DNA of 64,000 nt from a virus, in IMG/VR virus record IMGVR_UViG_3300026382_000175, positions 16,915 through 80,914 of that record; one strand, 5' to 3'. This document shows positions 1 through 7,979 of this stretch, in pieces. A program made the position numbers and the translations under genes. The notes beneath the pieces were generated by a model. It did not search any database. It was not told where the DNA came from and saw nothing but the letters and a program-made list of their open reading frames with translations. The first letter of the stretch is position 1. Every line of letters starts with the position of its first letter.

Positions 1-238
1 CACCAAAATTAGAGTAGTGTTGTGAATAGTCTGGTACTGGTATTATTGAGATGTTGGATTGCTTTAAGGAGTAAAGTTCATTAGTTTCAGAGTGGAAAGA
101 TTTAGCTAAAAATCCTTCAGGAGTGTTTTGGTTGGGAGAGTAAACATCAGCTTGAGTTCCATATATCCTTACTAAGACATTAAATACCTTTACAGAAATC
201 TTACTGAGTATTAGTGAAAGGTTGTCTAGAATAGCCAT
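1..238 (-). CDS. Hypothetical protein, 3' end outside window (partial)
   Basis: Reading leftward from an ATG at 238-236, an open frame of 79 codons runs off the window edge. The visible protein starts MAILDNLSLILSKISVKVFN. Its start overlaps the stop of the upstream gene by one base (TAATG), so translation is probably coupled. I recognise no domain. Its place at the distal end of the head-gene strand suggests a virion or head-tail joining protein, but that is inference only. Confidence 0.6.
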   Translation of the reverse strand, partial: MAILDNLSLILSKISVKVFNVLVRIYGTQADVYSPNQNTPEGFLAKSFHSETNELYSLKQSNISIIPVPDYSQHYSNFG

Positions 239-426
239 TACTGTTCTTCCTTATTAGTTGCTGTAAGGAGCTTCAAGGCTCTACTGTAAAGTAAGGTAGA
301 TAAAGTCCTATCTTCTTCATAAAGGAGTAAAGCAGTATTTAATAATTGGATAGCCTCTATAATGTAGAGAGTAGGTTCTTTACTGCTTAACCTAACTATT
401 AATCTTACTATGGCTTGCTTGTCCAT
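238..426 (-). CDS. Small hypothetical protein (62 aa)
   Basis: A 62-residue, mostly helical and Leu-rich protein. Its stop overlaps the start of the next gene by one base (TAATG), the tight coupling seen elsewhere on this strand. A 121-bp gap holding a palindromic repeat separates it from the upstream gene. No family recognised. Confidence 0.6.
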   Translation of the reverse strand: MDKQAIVRLIVRLSSKEPTLYIIEAIQLLNTALLLYEEDRTLSTLLYSRALKLLTATNKEEQ

Positions 427-458
427 TTGAACTCTCTAGTATTACGATTAGTTAGATT

Positions 459-533
459 AGTATTACTAAGTATTACGAATTCTTATTGACCCTAGGGAAT
501 TTTGAATAGCAGTAATACTAAGTAATACGAATT
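459..533. repeat. 75-bp palindrome-bearing repeat, copy A
   Basis: This element matches 27722-27796 without gaps at 60 of 75 positions. It carries near-inverted arms: 460-476 against 512-528 pair at 16 of 17 positions. They flank a core with TTGAC, CCTAG and AATTTTGAATA. It lies between two minus-strand genes, whereas the other copy lies between plus-strand genes. A role tied to one transcription direction is therefore unlikely. A binding site for a replication, partition or packaging protein is possible; function unknown. Confidence 0.7.
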
Positions 534-547
534 GGCTAAAAATATTA

Positions 548-1303
548 CTAACCCAGTACAGCCTCTATGTAACCTGCATTCTTAACCCAATCTACTAACT
601 GCTGATCAGTCATTCCATTCTTACCTTTAACTCTCTTATCCCTTACAAACTGAAGGAAAGAGGCTTCATCAGAAAAGCTTTCTACACTACCACTAGGGTA
701 AACTACATCAAAAGTATCTCCATCGTAAGTAATGACTACCTTAGTAGCCTCTTCCTCAGTTTTCTTAAAAATCTTCCTTAAGAGTTGAAGAACTTTAGTC
801 CTCTTCCTACAAATCTCATCTCCTTTCCTATCTCCTGAACAACCATACCTATTGTAGAAGAAGTTTACTCTAGCAACAGCTTGCTTATAATCCTTAGAAG
901 CCTTAGCTACTGTTTTAGCTATTGTCTCAGGGTCTTTAGTAAATAAACCTTCAGGAGGATGCCACTTAGGTTTAACTTTACTTACCCAGTTAGCCTCATC
1001 TATCTCTAAGAGTAGGCTGTTAAGTCTTTCTATTAACCTCATTTCATTAACTCCACAAACCTTTTTAAGTTTCTGTATTAGTGAAAGCGTTTTAGAGCTG
1101 AATTTTCTTTCCTTAGCTAGCTTTATTACTCTACAAACAAAGATTCTCTGGTAGTTAGATTTACAACCAAACTTAAGTATCTCCTCCAACCTTCTCTGAA
1201 GAGAGTCCTCTGGAAGTAAGTGAAGATGATTAATTAGGAAAAGGAAGGAGGCTTGGTCTATGAAGAACTTAGGGAGTTGTTCTTTAACCTTCCTCTCCTC
1301 CAC
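548..1303 (-). CDS. Hypothetical protein, about 251 aa
   Basis: Basic, helix-rich protein with no recognised domain. The frame can be extended to a TTG at 1330. I prefer the GTG at 1303-1301 because an AAGGAG lies 8 nt before it and the overlap with the upstream gene falls from 47 to 20 bp. The centre has Cys residues (NRYGCSGDRKGDEICRKR), and the C-terminal part looks like a small beta-rich domain. It sits downstream of small head-cluster genes, so it may be a virion or assembly protein. Confidence 0.65.
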   Translation of the reverse strand: MEERKVKEQLPKFFIDQASFLFLINHLHLLPEDSLQRRLEEILKFGCKSNYQRIFVCRVIKLAKERKFSSKTLSLIQKLKKVCGVNEMRLIERLNSLLLEIDEANWVSKVKPKWHPPEGLFTKDPETIAKTVAKASKDYKQAVARVNFFYNRYGCSGDRKGDEICRKRTKVLQLLRKIFKKTEEEATKVVITYDGDTFDVVYPSGSVESFSDEASFLQFVRDKRVKGKNGMTDQQLVDWVKNAGYIEAVLG

Positions 1304-1622
1304 TTTGAAGCTCCTTAGCCTTATTCTCAATAAACTCTACCATAGCTTTAAGTCCACCTTCATCTACCTCATAAGAATCAAAGACAATGTTACCATTTTC
1401 ATCTAGCTTAGTATTTACTTGGAGGATTTCTTTACCTGCTACATTAATAGCTACCATATAAGTACCTTGCTCTTCATCAATAGGGTCAAAGTCAAAATAA
1501 GAAGATTCTCTAAGGATAATCCCCATTTTATCGTAGAGGTCTTGAGTAAGAGCTTCTTTAACCTTTTTCTTCCTAGACTTACACCTCTCTACTAAAGCTA
1601 AAAGTCTTTTAGCGTTAGCCAT
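1284..1622 (-). CDS. Hypothetical protein (112 aa)
   Basis: The basic N-terminal segment (residues 1-25) is followed by an acidic half with predicted beta strands and a C-terminal helix. It starts 13 bp after the ferredoxin-like gene and overlaps the next gene. The preceding AGGTTAAG gives a reasonable ribosome-binding site. No family recognised. Confidence 0.65.
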   Translation of the reverse strand: MANAKRLLALVERCKSRKKKVKEALTQDLYDKMGIILRESSYFDFDPIDEEQGTYMVAINVAGKEILQVNTKLDENGNIVFDSYEVDEGGLKAMVEFIENKAKELQSGGEEG

Positions 1623-1635
1623 AACTTAACCTCCT

Positions 1636-1827
1636 CTACATAACTGAATCTTTCCAATCTATTGCTAGTGTAGGGCAATTTTGGATACATAACCCACAAT
1701 TTAAACAAGAGGATTCACTTGAACTAGAAAAGTGAGGGTAATCGTTAAGAATTTGAAAACAACCCATAGGACATTCATCTACACAGATATAGCATTGAAT
1801 ACACAACTCGTAATCTATTTTTACCAT
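1636..1827 (-). CDS. 2[4Fe-4S] ferredoxin-like protein (63 aa)
   Basis: Two classic iron-sulfur motifs are visible: CIQCYICVDECP (Cys 9, 12, 15, 19) and CLNCGLCIQNCP (Cys 41, 44, 47, 51). This is the CxxCxxCxxxCP pattern of bacterial 2[4Fe-4S] ferredoxins, and at 63 residues the protein has about the normal length of that family. Such proteins carry low-potential electrons in the cytoplasm. It sits 2 bp after a zinc-ribbon gene and two genes downstream of the major capsid gene, an unusual place for a redox protein. It could feed electrons to ribonucleotide reductase or ThyX, redirect host metabolism, or be a virion protein that keeps a cluster for stability; the sequence cannot decide. Confidence 0.85.
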   Translation of the reverse strand: MVKIDYELCIQCYICVDECPMGCFQILNDYPHFSSSSESSCLNCGLCIQNCPTLAIDWKDSVM

Positions 1828-1829
1828 TC

Positions 1830-2264
1830 CTATCCCTCTACCTCAACTTCTACTTCGCACTCTCCATCTTCCATAGCACAAAGAACTGCATCTTCAGCAG
1901 TAGGATTGGACTTAAGTTGGAGTAGCTTAGCTATTGCATCTACTTTGTTAAGAGCTGAAAAGATAGGATTACCTTGCTCATCTACTAAATCAAAAGTAGG
2001 AGCATCTGAACCATTAAAAATAAGTTTAGCTTTTATAACTTTAGCTTCATTAGATTGTTCAGGCTCTTCTGTAGGTTGTTCTGGTTCTTGGTCATCTACC
2101 TTCCTAGTCATAGGAGTACCACACTTAGGACAATCATAATTAGAGCAAGGTATTCCCATAGGAGCTTCCATCTCATAACCACAGTTAGGACATACGCAAG
2201 TTTTAGTGGGGATTTCTATATCTAACTCCTCTAGTAGAGAAATTATTTCATGTATCTTTGCCAT
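1830..2264 (-). CDS. Zinc-ribbon protein (144 aa)
   Basis: The N-terminal helix is followed by a zinc ribbon with Cys pairs in CVCPNCGYE and YDCPKCGTPM (about residues 23-52). A Pro/Glu linker (about 58-72) leads to an acidic C-terminal domain of about 70 residues. The gene lies just past the terminator of the major capsid gene and 2 bp before the ferredoxin-like gene, so the two are probably made together. Function unknown. Confidence 0.7.
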   Translation of the reverse strand: MAKIHEIISLLEELDIEIPTKTCVCPNCGYEMEAPMGIPCSNYDCPKCGTPMTRKVDDQEPEQPTEEPEQSNEAKVIKAKLIFNGSDAPTFDLVDEQGNPIFSALNKVDAIAKLLQLKSNPTAEDAVLCAMEDGECEVEVEVEG

Positions 2265-2291
2265 ACCTTAACCTCCTTTATTACTGAAAAT

Positions 2292-2315
2292 GGGAGAGGG
2301 TTGGTACCCTCTCCC
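2292..2315 (-). terminator. Intrinsic terminator after the capsid gene
   Basis: Perfect 10-bp stem (GGGAGAGGGT with ACCCTCTCCC) and a 4-base loop, followed on the minus strand by ATTTTC. It lies 8 bp past the major capsid stop. It would cap the abundant capsid message and lower expression of the ferredoxin-like and following genes. Confidence 0.75.
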
Positions 2316-2323
2316 TATATCAA

Positions 2324-3706
2324 TTAAGCATTCTTAACTTCAAGCTTACCTACGAACTGAGGAACAATAACTTCTACTCCAGCCCATACAGCAACAGCCC
2401 TCTGGTTTGTTAGTGGGTTAGGAGAAAGTGGAATGAGGTCTGTTGTAGTAAGAGGCATATAAGGAGCATAAACTGCTGCACCTTCAAATGGGTTATCAGG
2501 ATTGTAAACTCCTAGTGCTACATTAGCAGGGAGTGCATTAGCATCGTTAACCCTGATAACAGTTACTCCATCAAGAGTACCGAATACATGAGCACCCATT
2601 GCCTTACCATCAGCAATCTTCTCAAATCCAGGGAGAGTTGAAAGAATGGATGCTACCTTAGCACCTGCTATGATAACATTAATAACTCCTCTACCTGCAT
2701 TCTGAACAATAGAACCTTCAAGATCTGCTAATGCATCCTTAGCTGTTTGCTTATGTTCAAAGTAGCTTACTCCATCTGGAGGAGTTTTATCCCAATTAAT
2801 AACTCCACCAGCAGGATTAGCATTCATCTTCCTGATAAGGTCGCCACCAATTTCATTATTAATAGCTACAACCAGGTCTTTAGCTAGTTCATCTTCAGCT
2901 ACAATTCCAAACCTTTGCCTGAGAGCATAGGATTGGAGAAGTCCTACTACTCCTTTAAGAGCATAAATCCTAGCTGTAACAGGTACAGATTCAAATACAG
3001 AACCAATGCTAGGTAGATCTGCTTGAGCTTCTACATCAAGCTGATATCCAACTACAATAGAAGTTCCACTAGCAGGAGCATCAGCAAAGTGGAGTTCTAC
3101 TGTACCAGTTTTGTAGTCAATAGAACCCCAAACTCCTACTCCAAGGATTACTCCATTACCATCATCCTTACCATAAACATTTCCAGCTTTAACTTGGAAA
3201 GTTTCAGGTCTTACAGGAACAGGTTCAATTGTTACTGTGAAGTCTTTAGTAGTACCATCTCCAGTAGCTACTTCTTTATCTGAGATTACATTAGAAGCAA
3301 GTCCACTAGGAAGAACTGCTCCAGTTCTAGGGTCAATAATAGTATCTCCTGTGTCTTGCCTCTTGATTACTTTGAAGTAAACATTTCCACGCTCTTCTTC
3401 AATGTTCTGTACACTAGCTATGAAAGGAATAACAGAGTTACCATAAGCTACTGTGATAACATCAAAAGCTACTTTGGGAAGAGCTCCTAGTGAGCTAAGT
3501 CCATCTTCCCTAACAGTAGCTTCAAGCATTTCCCACTTTTCAAGTTCTTTACCAAGCTGAACTACATCCCAAGCTTGAACTCCTTTAAGCTTACCAAGGA
3601 TAGTATGGGATTCAAGGGTTTCTACCTGCTCACGATACCTTTTAAAGTAGCTCTCTGCTTGTGCTTCTACTTCCCTAAGCTTCTTTTCAATAATGAGTTC
3701 GCTCAT
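2324..3706 (-). CDS. Major capsid protein (HK97 fold, T4 gp23-like)
   Basis: Forms the head shell. The 460-residue protein starts with a charged helix (about 1-45), likely the piece removed or refolded in maturation. Next comes the pattern seen in T4-like major heads: SLGALPKVAFDVITVAYGNS followed by VQNIEEERGNVYFKV. Residues about 148-225 form an inserted beta domain with DGTTKDFT...GSIDYKTGTVELHF, a small Ig-like insertion found in several large-phage capsids. The C-terminal half holds the A-domain strands. The gene follows the protease-scaffold gene, has a strong AGGAGG site, and is closed by a terminator, as expected for a highly made protein. Confidence 0.85.
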   Translation of the reverse strand: MSELIIEKKLREVEAQAESYFKRYREQVETLESHTILGKLKGVQAWDVVQLGKELEKWEMLEATVREDGLSSLGALPKVAFDVITVAYGNSVIPFIASVQNIEEERGNVYFKVIKRQDTGDTIIDPRTGAVLPSGLASNVISDKEVATGDGTTKDFTVTIEPVPVRPETFQVKAGNVYGKDDGNGVILGVGVWGSIDYKTGTVELHFADAPASGTSIVVGYQLDVEAQADLPSIGSVFESVPVTARIYALKGVVGLLQSYALRQRFGIVAEDELAKDLVVAINNEIGGDLIRKMNANPAGGVINWDKTPPDGVSYFEHKQTAKDALADLEGSIVQNAGRGVINVIIAGAKVASILSTLPGFEKIADGKAMGAHVFGTLDGVTVIRVNDANALPANVALGVYNPDNPFEGAAVYAPYMPLTTTDLIPLSPNPLTNQRAVAVWAGVEVIVPQFVGKLEVKNA

Positions 3707-3749
3707 ATTAATCCTCCTTTGCTTGTTTAATTTGGATTGAATTGGATTT

Positions 3750-3775
3750 AACTAACCTGATAGTGCAGGTTAGTT
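3750..3775 (-). terminator. Stop-codon hairpin between scaffold and capsid genes
   Basis: A perfect 10-bp stem (AACTAACCTG with CAGGTTAGTT) with a 6-base loop. It includes the TAA of the protease-scaffold gene. No U-run follows on the minus strand (AAATCC), so it is more likely a processing or partial attenuation site than a full terminator. It sits 43 bp before the capsid start. Confidence 0.45.
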
Positions 3776-4520
3776 ACTTGAGGAATGATTCAGCTATCCT
3801 TACTGTTCTGGGTTTAAGGAACTTGGGAGTATCTTCTTTGGTTTCGTCTACCTTAGATGAGGAAACTTTATACTTATTAACATACTTAGCTGATTCAGTC
3901 ATCCTAGAGAGAACTTCTTTAGCTTCCTCTACTCCTAACTTAGAAACTAACCTTTCTACAACTTCCTTGTCTGCTTTAAACTCTTTAGCTAGTTCCTCTA
4001 CTTGCTTATTGAGTTTTTCCTCCTTGAGCTTAAGGAGAACCTGCTCTATACCTTTAAGGAATTCTTCAACCTCTTCTAATGAACCTACCCTAGACTGGAA
4101 GTCTGCTAGTTTTTCTAGTGTGGATTTAGCTTTTTCTAAGGTTTCCTTAATTTCTTCAGGAGTACCTAACTCAAGGTACTTTTCAAGAGTTTCTTTAGAC
4201 TTGAGGAGAGACTCTTCAACTTCTTCAGGAGAACCTATTTTGAGGTAAGCTTTGAGGATTTCCTCAGACTCTTTTAGAGCCTCTTTAATCTCCTCAGGAG
4301 TACCTAGTACCTCATACTTAACAAGAGTTTCTTTGAGGGATTTGAGCTCCTCTTCTACCTTAGTGAGGCTCTCCTTTACAGATTTAGCTTCCTCTTGGTT
4401 CTTTTGGAGCCCTTCAAGTTGTCTTTTGAGTTCCTCATTTTCCTTAAGAACTTTGTCTAGCTCTTTTTCTAGTTCTACTTTCTCTTTAGTAAGTTGTTCA
4501 AGGACTTGTTCCATAGCCAT
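3774..4520 (-). CDS. Internal-start scaffold protein (248 aa), nested in frame
   Basis: Inside the protease-scaffold gene, AAGGAGGA lies 7 nt before an in-frame ATG at 4520-4518 (protein MAMEQVLEQLTKEK). This is one of the best ribosome-binding sites on the strand and falls exactly at the protease/scaffold boundary. The expected product is the coiled-coil scaffold without protease. Lambda C/Nu3 has the same logic. Inferred from the start signal only. Confidence 0.7.
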   Translation of the reverse strand: MAMEQVLEQLTKEKVELEKELDKVLKENEELKRQLEGLQKNQEEAKSVKESLTKVEEELKSLKETLVKYEVLGTPEEIKEALKESEEILKAYLKIGSPEEVEESLLKSKETLEKYLELGTPEEIKETLEKAKSTLEKLADFQSRVGSLEEVEEFLKGIEQVLLKLKEEKLNKQVEELAKEFKADKEVVERLVSKLGVEEAKEVLSRMTESAKYVNKYKVSSSKVDETKEDTPKFLKPRTVRIAESFLK

Positions 4521-5159
4521 GCTCTTATCCTCCTTAACCTGAATTTGATTAAAGTTAGTTTGGTTGTCTGATATACTACATATACCTCCTAAACATTCCT
4601 TTAAGTCTTGCTTTATGGATTCAACTAGTTCAGGGTTAGCTTGTAAGAATCCTGGGTCATAAACGAAATCAAAACCTATCAGTTCATACTTATCAGGATT
4701 TAAAGCTGGGACTTTACCAGTAGGGTCTTTACCTTCATATTCTCCAAATGCTCTAGAGGATACATAGAGTTTAGCTCCTGCTCTTAATAAAGTATTAAGA
4801 ACCCTACCAGCAGGAGTGTTAAGAATTAGAGCTTCTCCTATACCTCTACCTTGCTCATCTATGTAGAGGTTAGTTACTATGTGAGAAATCTTACCTTCTG
4901 CTATTGTGTTGTCGTTTATAGGAGTATCATGACCAATAGTTCCAAACATTCGTCTTTCTTTAAGCTTCTTTTGGATATCTGGATTGGATATTACCTTTTC
5001 CCAAAGCTTACGAGGGTAGAAGCGATTGTTTCTAGAGTAACCATCTGGTACAAAGAATTGGCCTTTTACCTTACCTAAGATGTGAATACCATCTACTTCG
5101 TTAGACTCTTGCAGTGTGAACTGAATTTGTGGTTCTATGAGGTCAACTAACCTTTCCAT
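3774..5159 (-). CDS. Prohead protease fused to coiled-coil scaffold
   Basis: Residues 1-213 look like a T4 gp21-type prohead serine protease. The likely catalytic His is in GTIGHDTP (H77) and Ser in YVSSRAFG (134-135), preceded by the usual GYSRNNRFYPRKLW entry motif. Residues 214-461 are a long charged coiled coil typical of a scaffold. They include three near-perfect 23-residue repeats (YxxLGTPEEIKExL pattern) and a fourth weaker one. The protease normally cleaves scaffold and capsid during head maturation. Fusing it to the scaffold guarantees co-packaging inside the prohead. An internal start (see 3774-4520) would make extra scaffold alone. Confidence 0.85.
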   Translation of the reverse strand: MERLVDLIEPQIQFTLQESNEVDGIHILGKVKGQFFVPDGYSRNNRFYPRKLWEKVISNPDIQKKLKERRMFGTIGHDTPINDNTIAEGKISHIVTNLYIDEQGRGIGEALILNTPAGRVLNTLLRAGAKLYVSSRAFGEYEGKDPTGKVPALNPDKYELIGFDFVYDPGFLQANPELVESIKQDLKECLGGICSISDNQTNFNQIQVKEDKSMAMEQVLEQLTKEKVELEKELDKVLKENEELKRQLEGLQKNQEEAKSVKESLTKVEEELKSLKETLVKYEVLGTPEEIKEALKESEEILKAYLKIGSPEEVEESLLKSKETLEKYLELGTPEEIKETLEKAKSTLEKLADFQSRVGSLEEVEEFLKGIEQVLLKLKEEKLNKQVEELAKEFKADKEVVERLVSKLGVEEAKEVLSRMTESAKYVNKYKVSSSKVDETKEDTPKFLKPRTVRIAESFLK

Positions 5160-6084
5160 CGTATTTCCTCACTAATTCAAGAAATAGTGAAACTGGGATT
5201 GTTTTTATAATTTGGCACTGAGAACCTTTTATGTTAGAGTAGCTGATACTAGGGTAGTTGTAAGCAACTCTACTCTTCTCTAATGGATCAAATAGTATCT
5301 TAGACTTATCTCCTGATATTATCAATGCATGGTTTACTTTAGGTTCACCTTGCTGTGATAAGGTTATAGAAGGGTTATTACCACAAGACACTAAAGCTAT
5401 TGAGTGAGAGTGATACTTATCAGGGTTGTCATAAACCTGCTTTGCTACCTGAGCATAGCAGGAAGAGTTAGCAGGATTGTTAGAGAGGGCGAAAAGTAGC
5501 ATTTTCTTTAACACATCTTTTACTGTAAACAAGTCCTCTCCTATTATGTCTAGGAGGAATTCTACATCCTCTTTATCAAGTCTATTCTCTATAAGAACCT
5601 TCTTCTCTATTTCCTCTATTAGAGGTAATACTTCTTCAGTAAAGAGCTCGTACTCAACTTCTTCTAAGAGTGGTTTGTAGTAAGCTCCTTCTATATACCA
5701 ATGGGTTTTAAGGCTGGAGAGTAGCTTGAGGAATTCGTATCTTTCTGATGGGGGTAAATAAGATTCACTCCTGAATAACCTAGTAGCTAAGAATCTACCT
5801 AGTGCTCTGTGAAACCTTTTACCAGATATAGATTTGTGCCACTTTCTTAGAGCTAAGAGGTATTTAGTTCTGTACTTTTTCCAGTTCTGCTTTTGGATTA
5901 AAGAACGCTTCCTATCTTTTAACCTTTTCTTTAGAGGTTTACGACGCTTAATAATACCTTGCCAGATTTCTTCAATGGCTTCTTGTGAGAGGTTTTCTAC
6001 ATCATTAAGGGTTTCATATTGGTTTAGTAAACCTGCTTCAGAAAGAAGTAATATTTTGTCGTTTGGGTCTCTAAACTTTATCAT
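5143..6084 (-). CDS. Hypothetical protein with possible papain-like C-terminus (313 aa)
   Basis: The N-terminal 100 residues are very basic (KRRKPLKKRLKDRKR), suggesting DNA or scaffold contact inside the head. A helical middle follows. The last 100 residues contain NSSCYAQVA, KVNHALI and ILFDPLE, a Cys-His-Asp order seen in papain-like and transglutaminase-like folds. That match is weak. It overlaps the protease-scaffold start by 17 bp and the upstream metallopeptidase gene by 4 bp, so it is coupled to head assembly genes. Confidence 0.6.
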   Translation of the reverse strand: MIKFRDPNDKILLLSEAGLLNQYETLNDVENLSQEAIEEIWQGIIKRRKPLKKRLKDRKRSLIQKQNWKKYRTKYLLALRKWHKSISGKRFHRALGRFLATRLFRSESYLPPSERYEFLKLLSSLKTHWYIEGAYYKPLLEEVEYELFTEEVLPLIEEIEKKVLIENRLDKEDVEFLLDIIGEDLFTVKDVLKKMLLFALSNNPANSSCYAQVAKQVYDNPDKYHSHSIALVSCGNNPSITLSQQGEPKVNHALIISGDKSKILFDPLEKSRVAYNYPSISYSNIKGSQCQIIKTIPVSLFLELVRKYDGKVS

Positions 6085-6809
6085 TGGGTTGCCCTTTTGA
6101 ACTGTTCTAAGTAATCTAGAGCCTTCTTAACTATCCTGCGAGTTAACCTAGAAGTACAAGGAAACTCATCAAAATAAGTCCAATAAGTATTTCCATACTT
6201 TACGAGGGAATTCCTTATCTTTCTACACTGTTCTAGGGTAGAATTAGATAAGTAGTTCCTAAACTGCTTTTCTATAATTGGGTAAACAAAGGCTAAAGTT
6301 GCATAAGTAACAGCAAAAGCTTCAACTTCTATTGGATTAAGATGGTAAACAGGAGACTTCTTTAAAGCATTACCTTTGTGCTGGAAGTAATGAACCAGTT
6401 CATGGAGTAAAGTGCTTAGGAAGGAAGCTAATAACTTTCTCTCTGGAAATTTTACTACCTCATCTTTTAAAAGGTAGATGTGGATAGACTTAGGTTGAGG
6501 TTTATATCTACCAGCTACGCTTTTACTCTCTACAATCCAAAAGTTAACTGAAACGGACTCTCCTTTAGGCAAGGAGAGAGTAAAAGCAAGCCAAACATAA
6601 CTATCAGTATATTCCCAAAACTTAACTCCTAAGTTTGAGTGATGGATGTAGTCTCCTAAACAATAATAGAAGTTTTGAGACCTTTTACAGTACTTTACTC
6701 CCTGCTTTAACTCCTTAACAAACCTACTAGAAAAGTCCAGTAAAGAAGATAAGTCTATTTTGTTAATAAACCTCTCCAATAAGCTTAACACTTGTCTTGA
6801 AAGAGTCAT
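6081..6809 (-). CDS. Zinc metallopeptidase-like protein (HExxH, 242 aa)
   Basis: The motif LLHELVHYFQHKGN (His 136, Glu 137, His 140) is a classic HExxH zinc site. A downstream acidic residue in NPIEVEAFA (Glu 161 or 163) is the likely third ligand, a gluzincin-like layout. N-terminal helices and a beta-rich middle precede it. It overlaps both neighbours by 4 bp (ATGA type), inside the head-gene block. A second protease in head maturation, or an injected enzyme, are possible roles; neither is shown. Confidence 0.7.
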   Translation of the reverse strand: MTLSRQVLSLLERFINKIDLSSLLDFSSRFVKELKQGVKYCKRSQNFYYCLGDYIHHSNLGVKFWEYTDSYVWLAFTLSLPKGESVSVNFWIVESKSVAGRYKPQPKSIHIYLLKDEVVKFPERKLLASFLSTLLHELVHYFQHKGNALKKSPVYHLNPIEVEAFAVTYATLAFVYPIIEKQFRNYLSNSTLEQCRKIRNSLVKYGNTYWTYFDEFPCTSRLTRRIVKKALDYLEQFKRATQ

Positions 6810-7381
6810 CTTTTCTTACCACCATACCTGTACTGTTCTGGGTACCAAAGGATTTGACCTTTTACCATACCTGTTTTGAAGAGCTTATTACACACTAATA
6901 CCAGATGTTTACAAAGTGCAGGCACTTTAAAAGGGTTCCTCACCTTATTAGGTACTTTGTTCCAAGGAGATGTTATCCTTGCTAAGCTTGCTCTAATGTA
7001 GAGTGGATAGGCTAAAAAGTATCTAAAGGCTTCACATTGACACCACACTTCACAAGGTAAGTCCCAGTTCCATTCTATATCTTCATTCTTCCTGTGTAAC
7101 TGAATAATACAGTTGAAAAACTTTCCTGGTCTGGTAGCTGATTTAACTCTAGCCCATATGTCTAAAGAAAGTAGGTCTTCAGATAGTTTAAACCTGATTA
7201 TCTTTACTGGTTGAGGAGGAATAGGGTCATACTTGAAAACTTCATAAGGAAAGTTTACATATAGCTGATGTAAGGTTACTTTAGACTTCCTACGCTTCCA
7301 TCTAGGTAACTCTACTATCTGAGATGGATCAGGTTTATTAGACTTTTCTAGCAATCTTAAAACCTCTTGGGATAGGTTCAT
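6806..7381 (-). CDS. SWIM-like zinc-binding protein (191 aa)
   Basis: EVWCQCEAFRYF is followed about 36 residues later by ALCKHLVLV. CxC...CxH is the pattern of SWIM zinc fingers, which bind DNA or protein. The N-terminus shares the LSxxVLxLLE start of the downstream gene. It overlaps that gene by 4 bp and ends the message arm after a 167-aa unknown gene. Role in the head cluster unknown. Confidence 0.65.
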   Translation of the reverse strand: MNLSQEVLRLLEKSNKPDPSQIVELPRWKRRKSKVTLHQLYVNFPYEVFKYDPIPPQPVKIIRFKLSEDLLSLDIWARVKSATRPGKFFNCIIQLHRKNEDIEWNWDLPCEVWCQCEAFRYFLAYPLYIRASLARITSPWNKVPNKVRNPFKVPALCKHLVLVCNKLFKTGMVKGQILWYPEQYRYGGKKR

Positions 7382-7383
7382 TA

Positions 7384-7887
7384 CTACTTACCTTTAGAAA
7401 GCTTTTTGAGTTCTGTAAAGAGGGTTATAAAGGCTTCTCTCATACCCTTTAATACTGAGTCCTGTTCAAACCTCTTTACTGAGGATAAAGTGTCTTGGGA
7501 AAGCTCTTCTTTAGATATCACTAGTTTAGTTTGTAATCTTTGAGGTAGTCCTGGAACATATTCTCTAGCTTTGGAAAAGCCTGCTGAAACTTGAAGAACC
7601 ACTCTATCAGAAAGCTCATTAGCTAAAACCTGAAGAGAGGCTACTGAGTATCTAGCATCAGGCTTCTTAGAAAAGTCTAACCAGATTCCATCTTTCTTGG
7701 TAAACTTTACTTTTACTATTGCCTCATAAGTAAATGTTCTTCCAGGGAAGATAGCATCTTGAGGGTCAGTAGGCCACTCTGGTATTAGGTACATTAAAAG
7801 TTCTCTTATAAACCATCTTAAGTTTAGGTCTTGCTTATCAGTTAGCTCTTCTAACAAGAGGTTGAGGTTATCTATTAACCTACCCAT
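7384..7887 (-). CDS. Hypothetical protein (167 aa)
   Basis: Mixed alpha/beta protein with an N-terminal helix shared in style with its neighbours (GRLIDNLNLLLEEL). AGAGGAG lies upstream of its ATG. It begins 12 bp past the displaced gene fragment at 7900-7979, so before the homing-endonuclease insertion it directly followed the gene at 9100-9696. No family recognised. Confidence 0.6.
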   Translation of the reverse strand: MGRLIDNLNLLLEELTDKQDLNLRWFIRELLMYLIPEWPTDPQDAIFPGRTFTYEAIVKVKFTKKDGIWLDFSKKPDARYSVASLQVLANELSDRVVLQVSAGFSKAREYVPGLPQRLQTKLVISKEELSQDTLSSVKRFEQDSVLKGMREAFITLFTELKKLSKGK

Positions 7888-7899
7888 TTACTACTCCTC

Positions 7900-7979
7900 T
7901 TAGATTAATATTGAAGATTGTTGAAGTTTCTCTATTGTGTCTTCGTATAAATCCTTACCTTCTGATGCTAGGATTAAAA
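7900..7979 (-). pseudogene. Displaced 3' end of the gene at 9100-9696
   Basis: The frame here encodes ILASEGKDLYEDTIEKLQQSSILI then a stop. This matches the last 24 residues of the intact upstream gene at 18 of 24 positions, while the DNA differs at many synonymous sites. The simplest reading is that the homing endonuclease gene inserted near the 3' end and brought a recoded copy of that end, leaving the original tail stranded downstream. Confidence 0.8.

Noticed and set aside
1732-2139. Plus-strand open frame opposite the ferredoxin and zinc-ribbon genes
   Set aside because: Ser/Thr-rich translation of the complementary strand with no ribosome-binding site; the minus-strand genes have clear motifs.
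3742-4542. Plus-strand open frames opposite the scaffold
   Set aside because: Ser/Leu-rich shadow of a Glu/Lys-rich coiled coil; no start signals.
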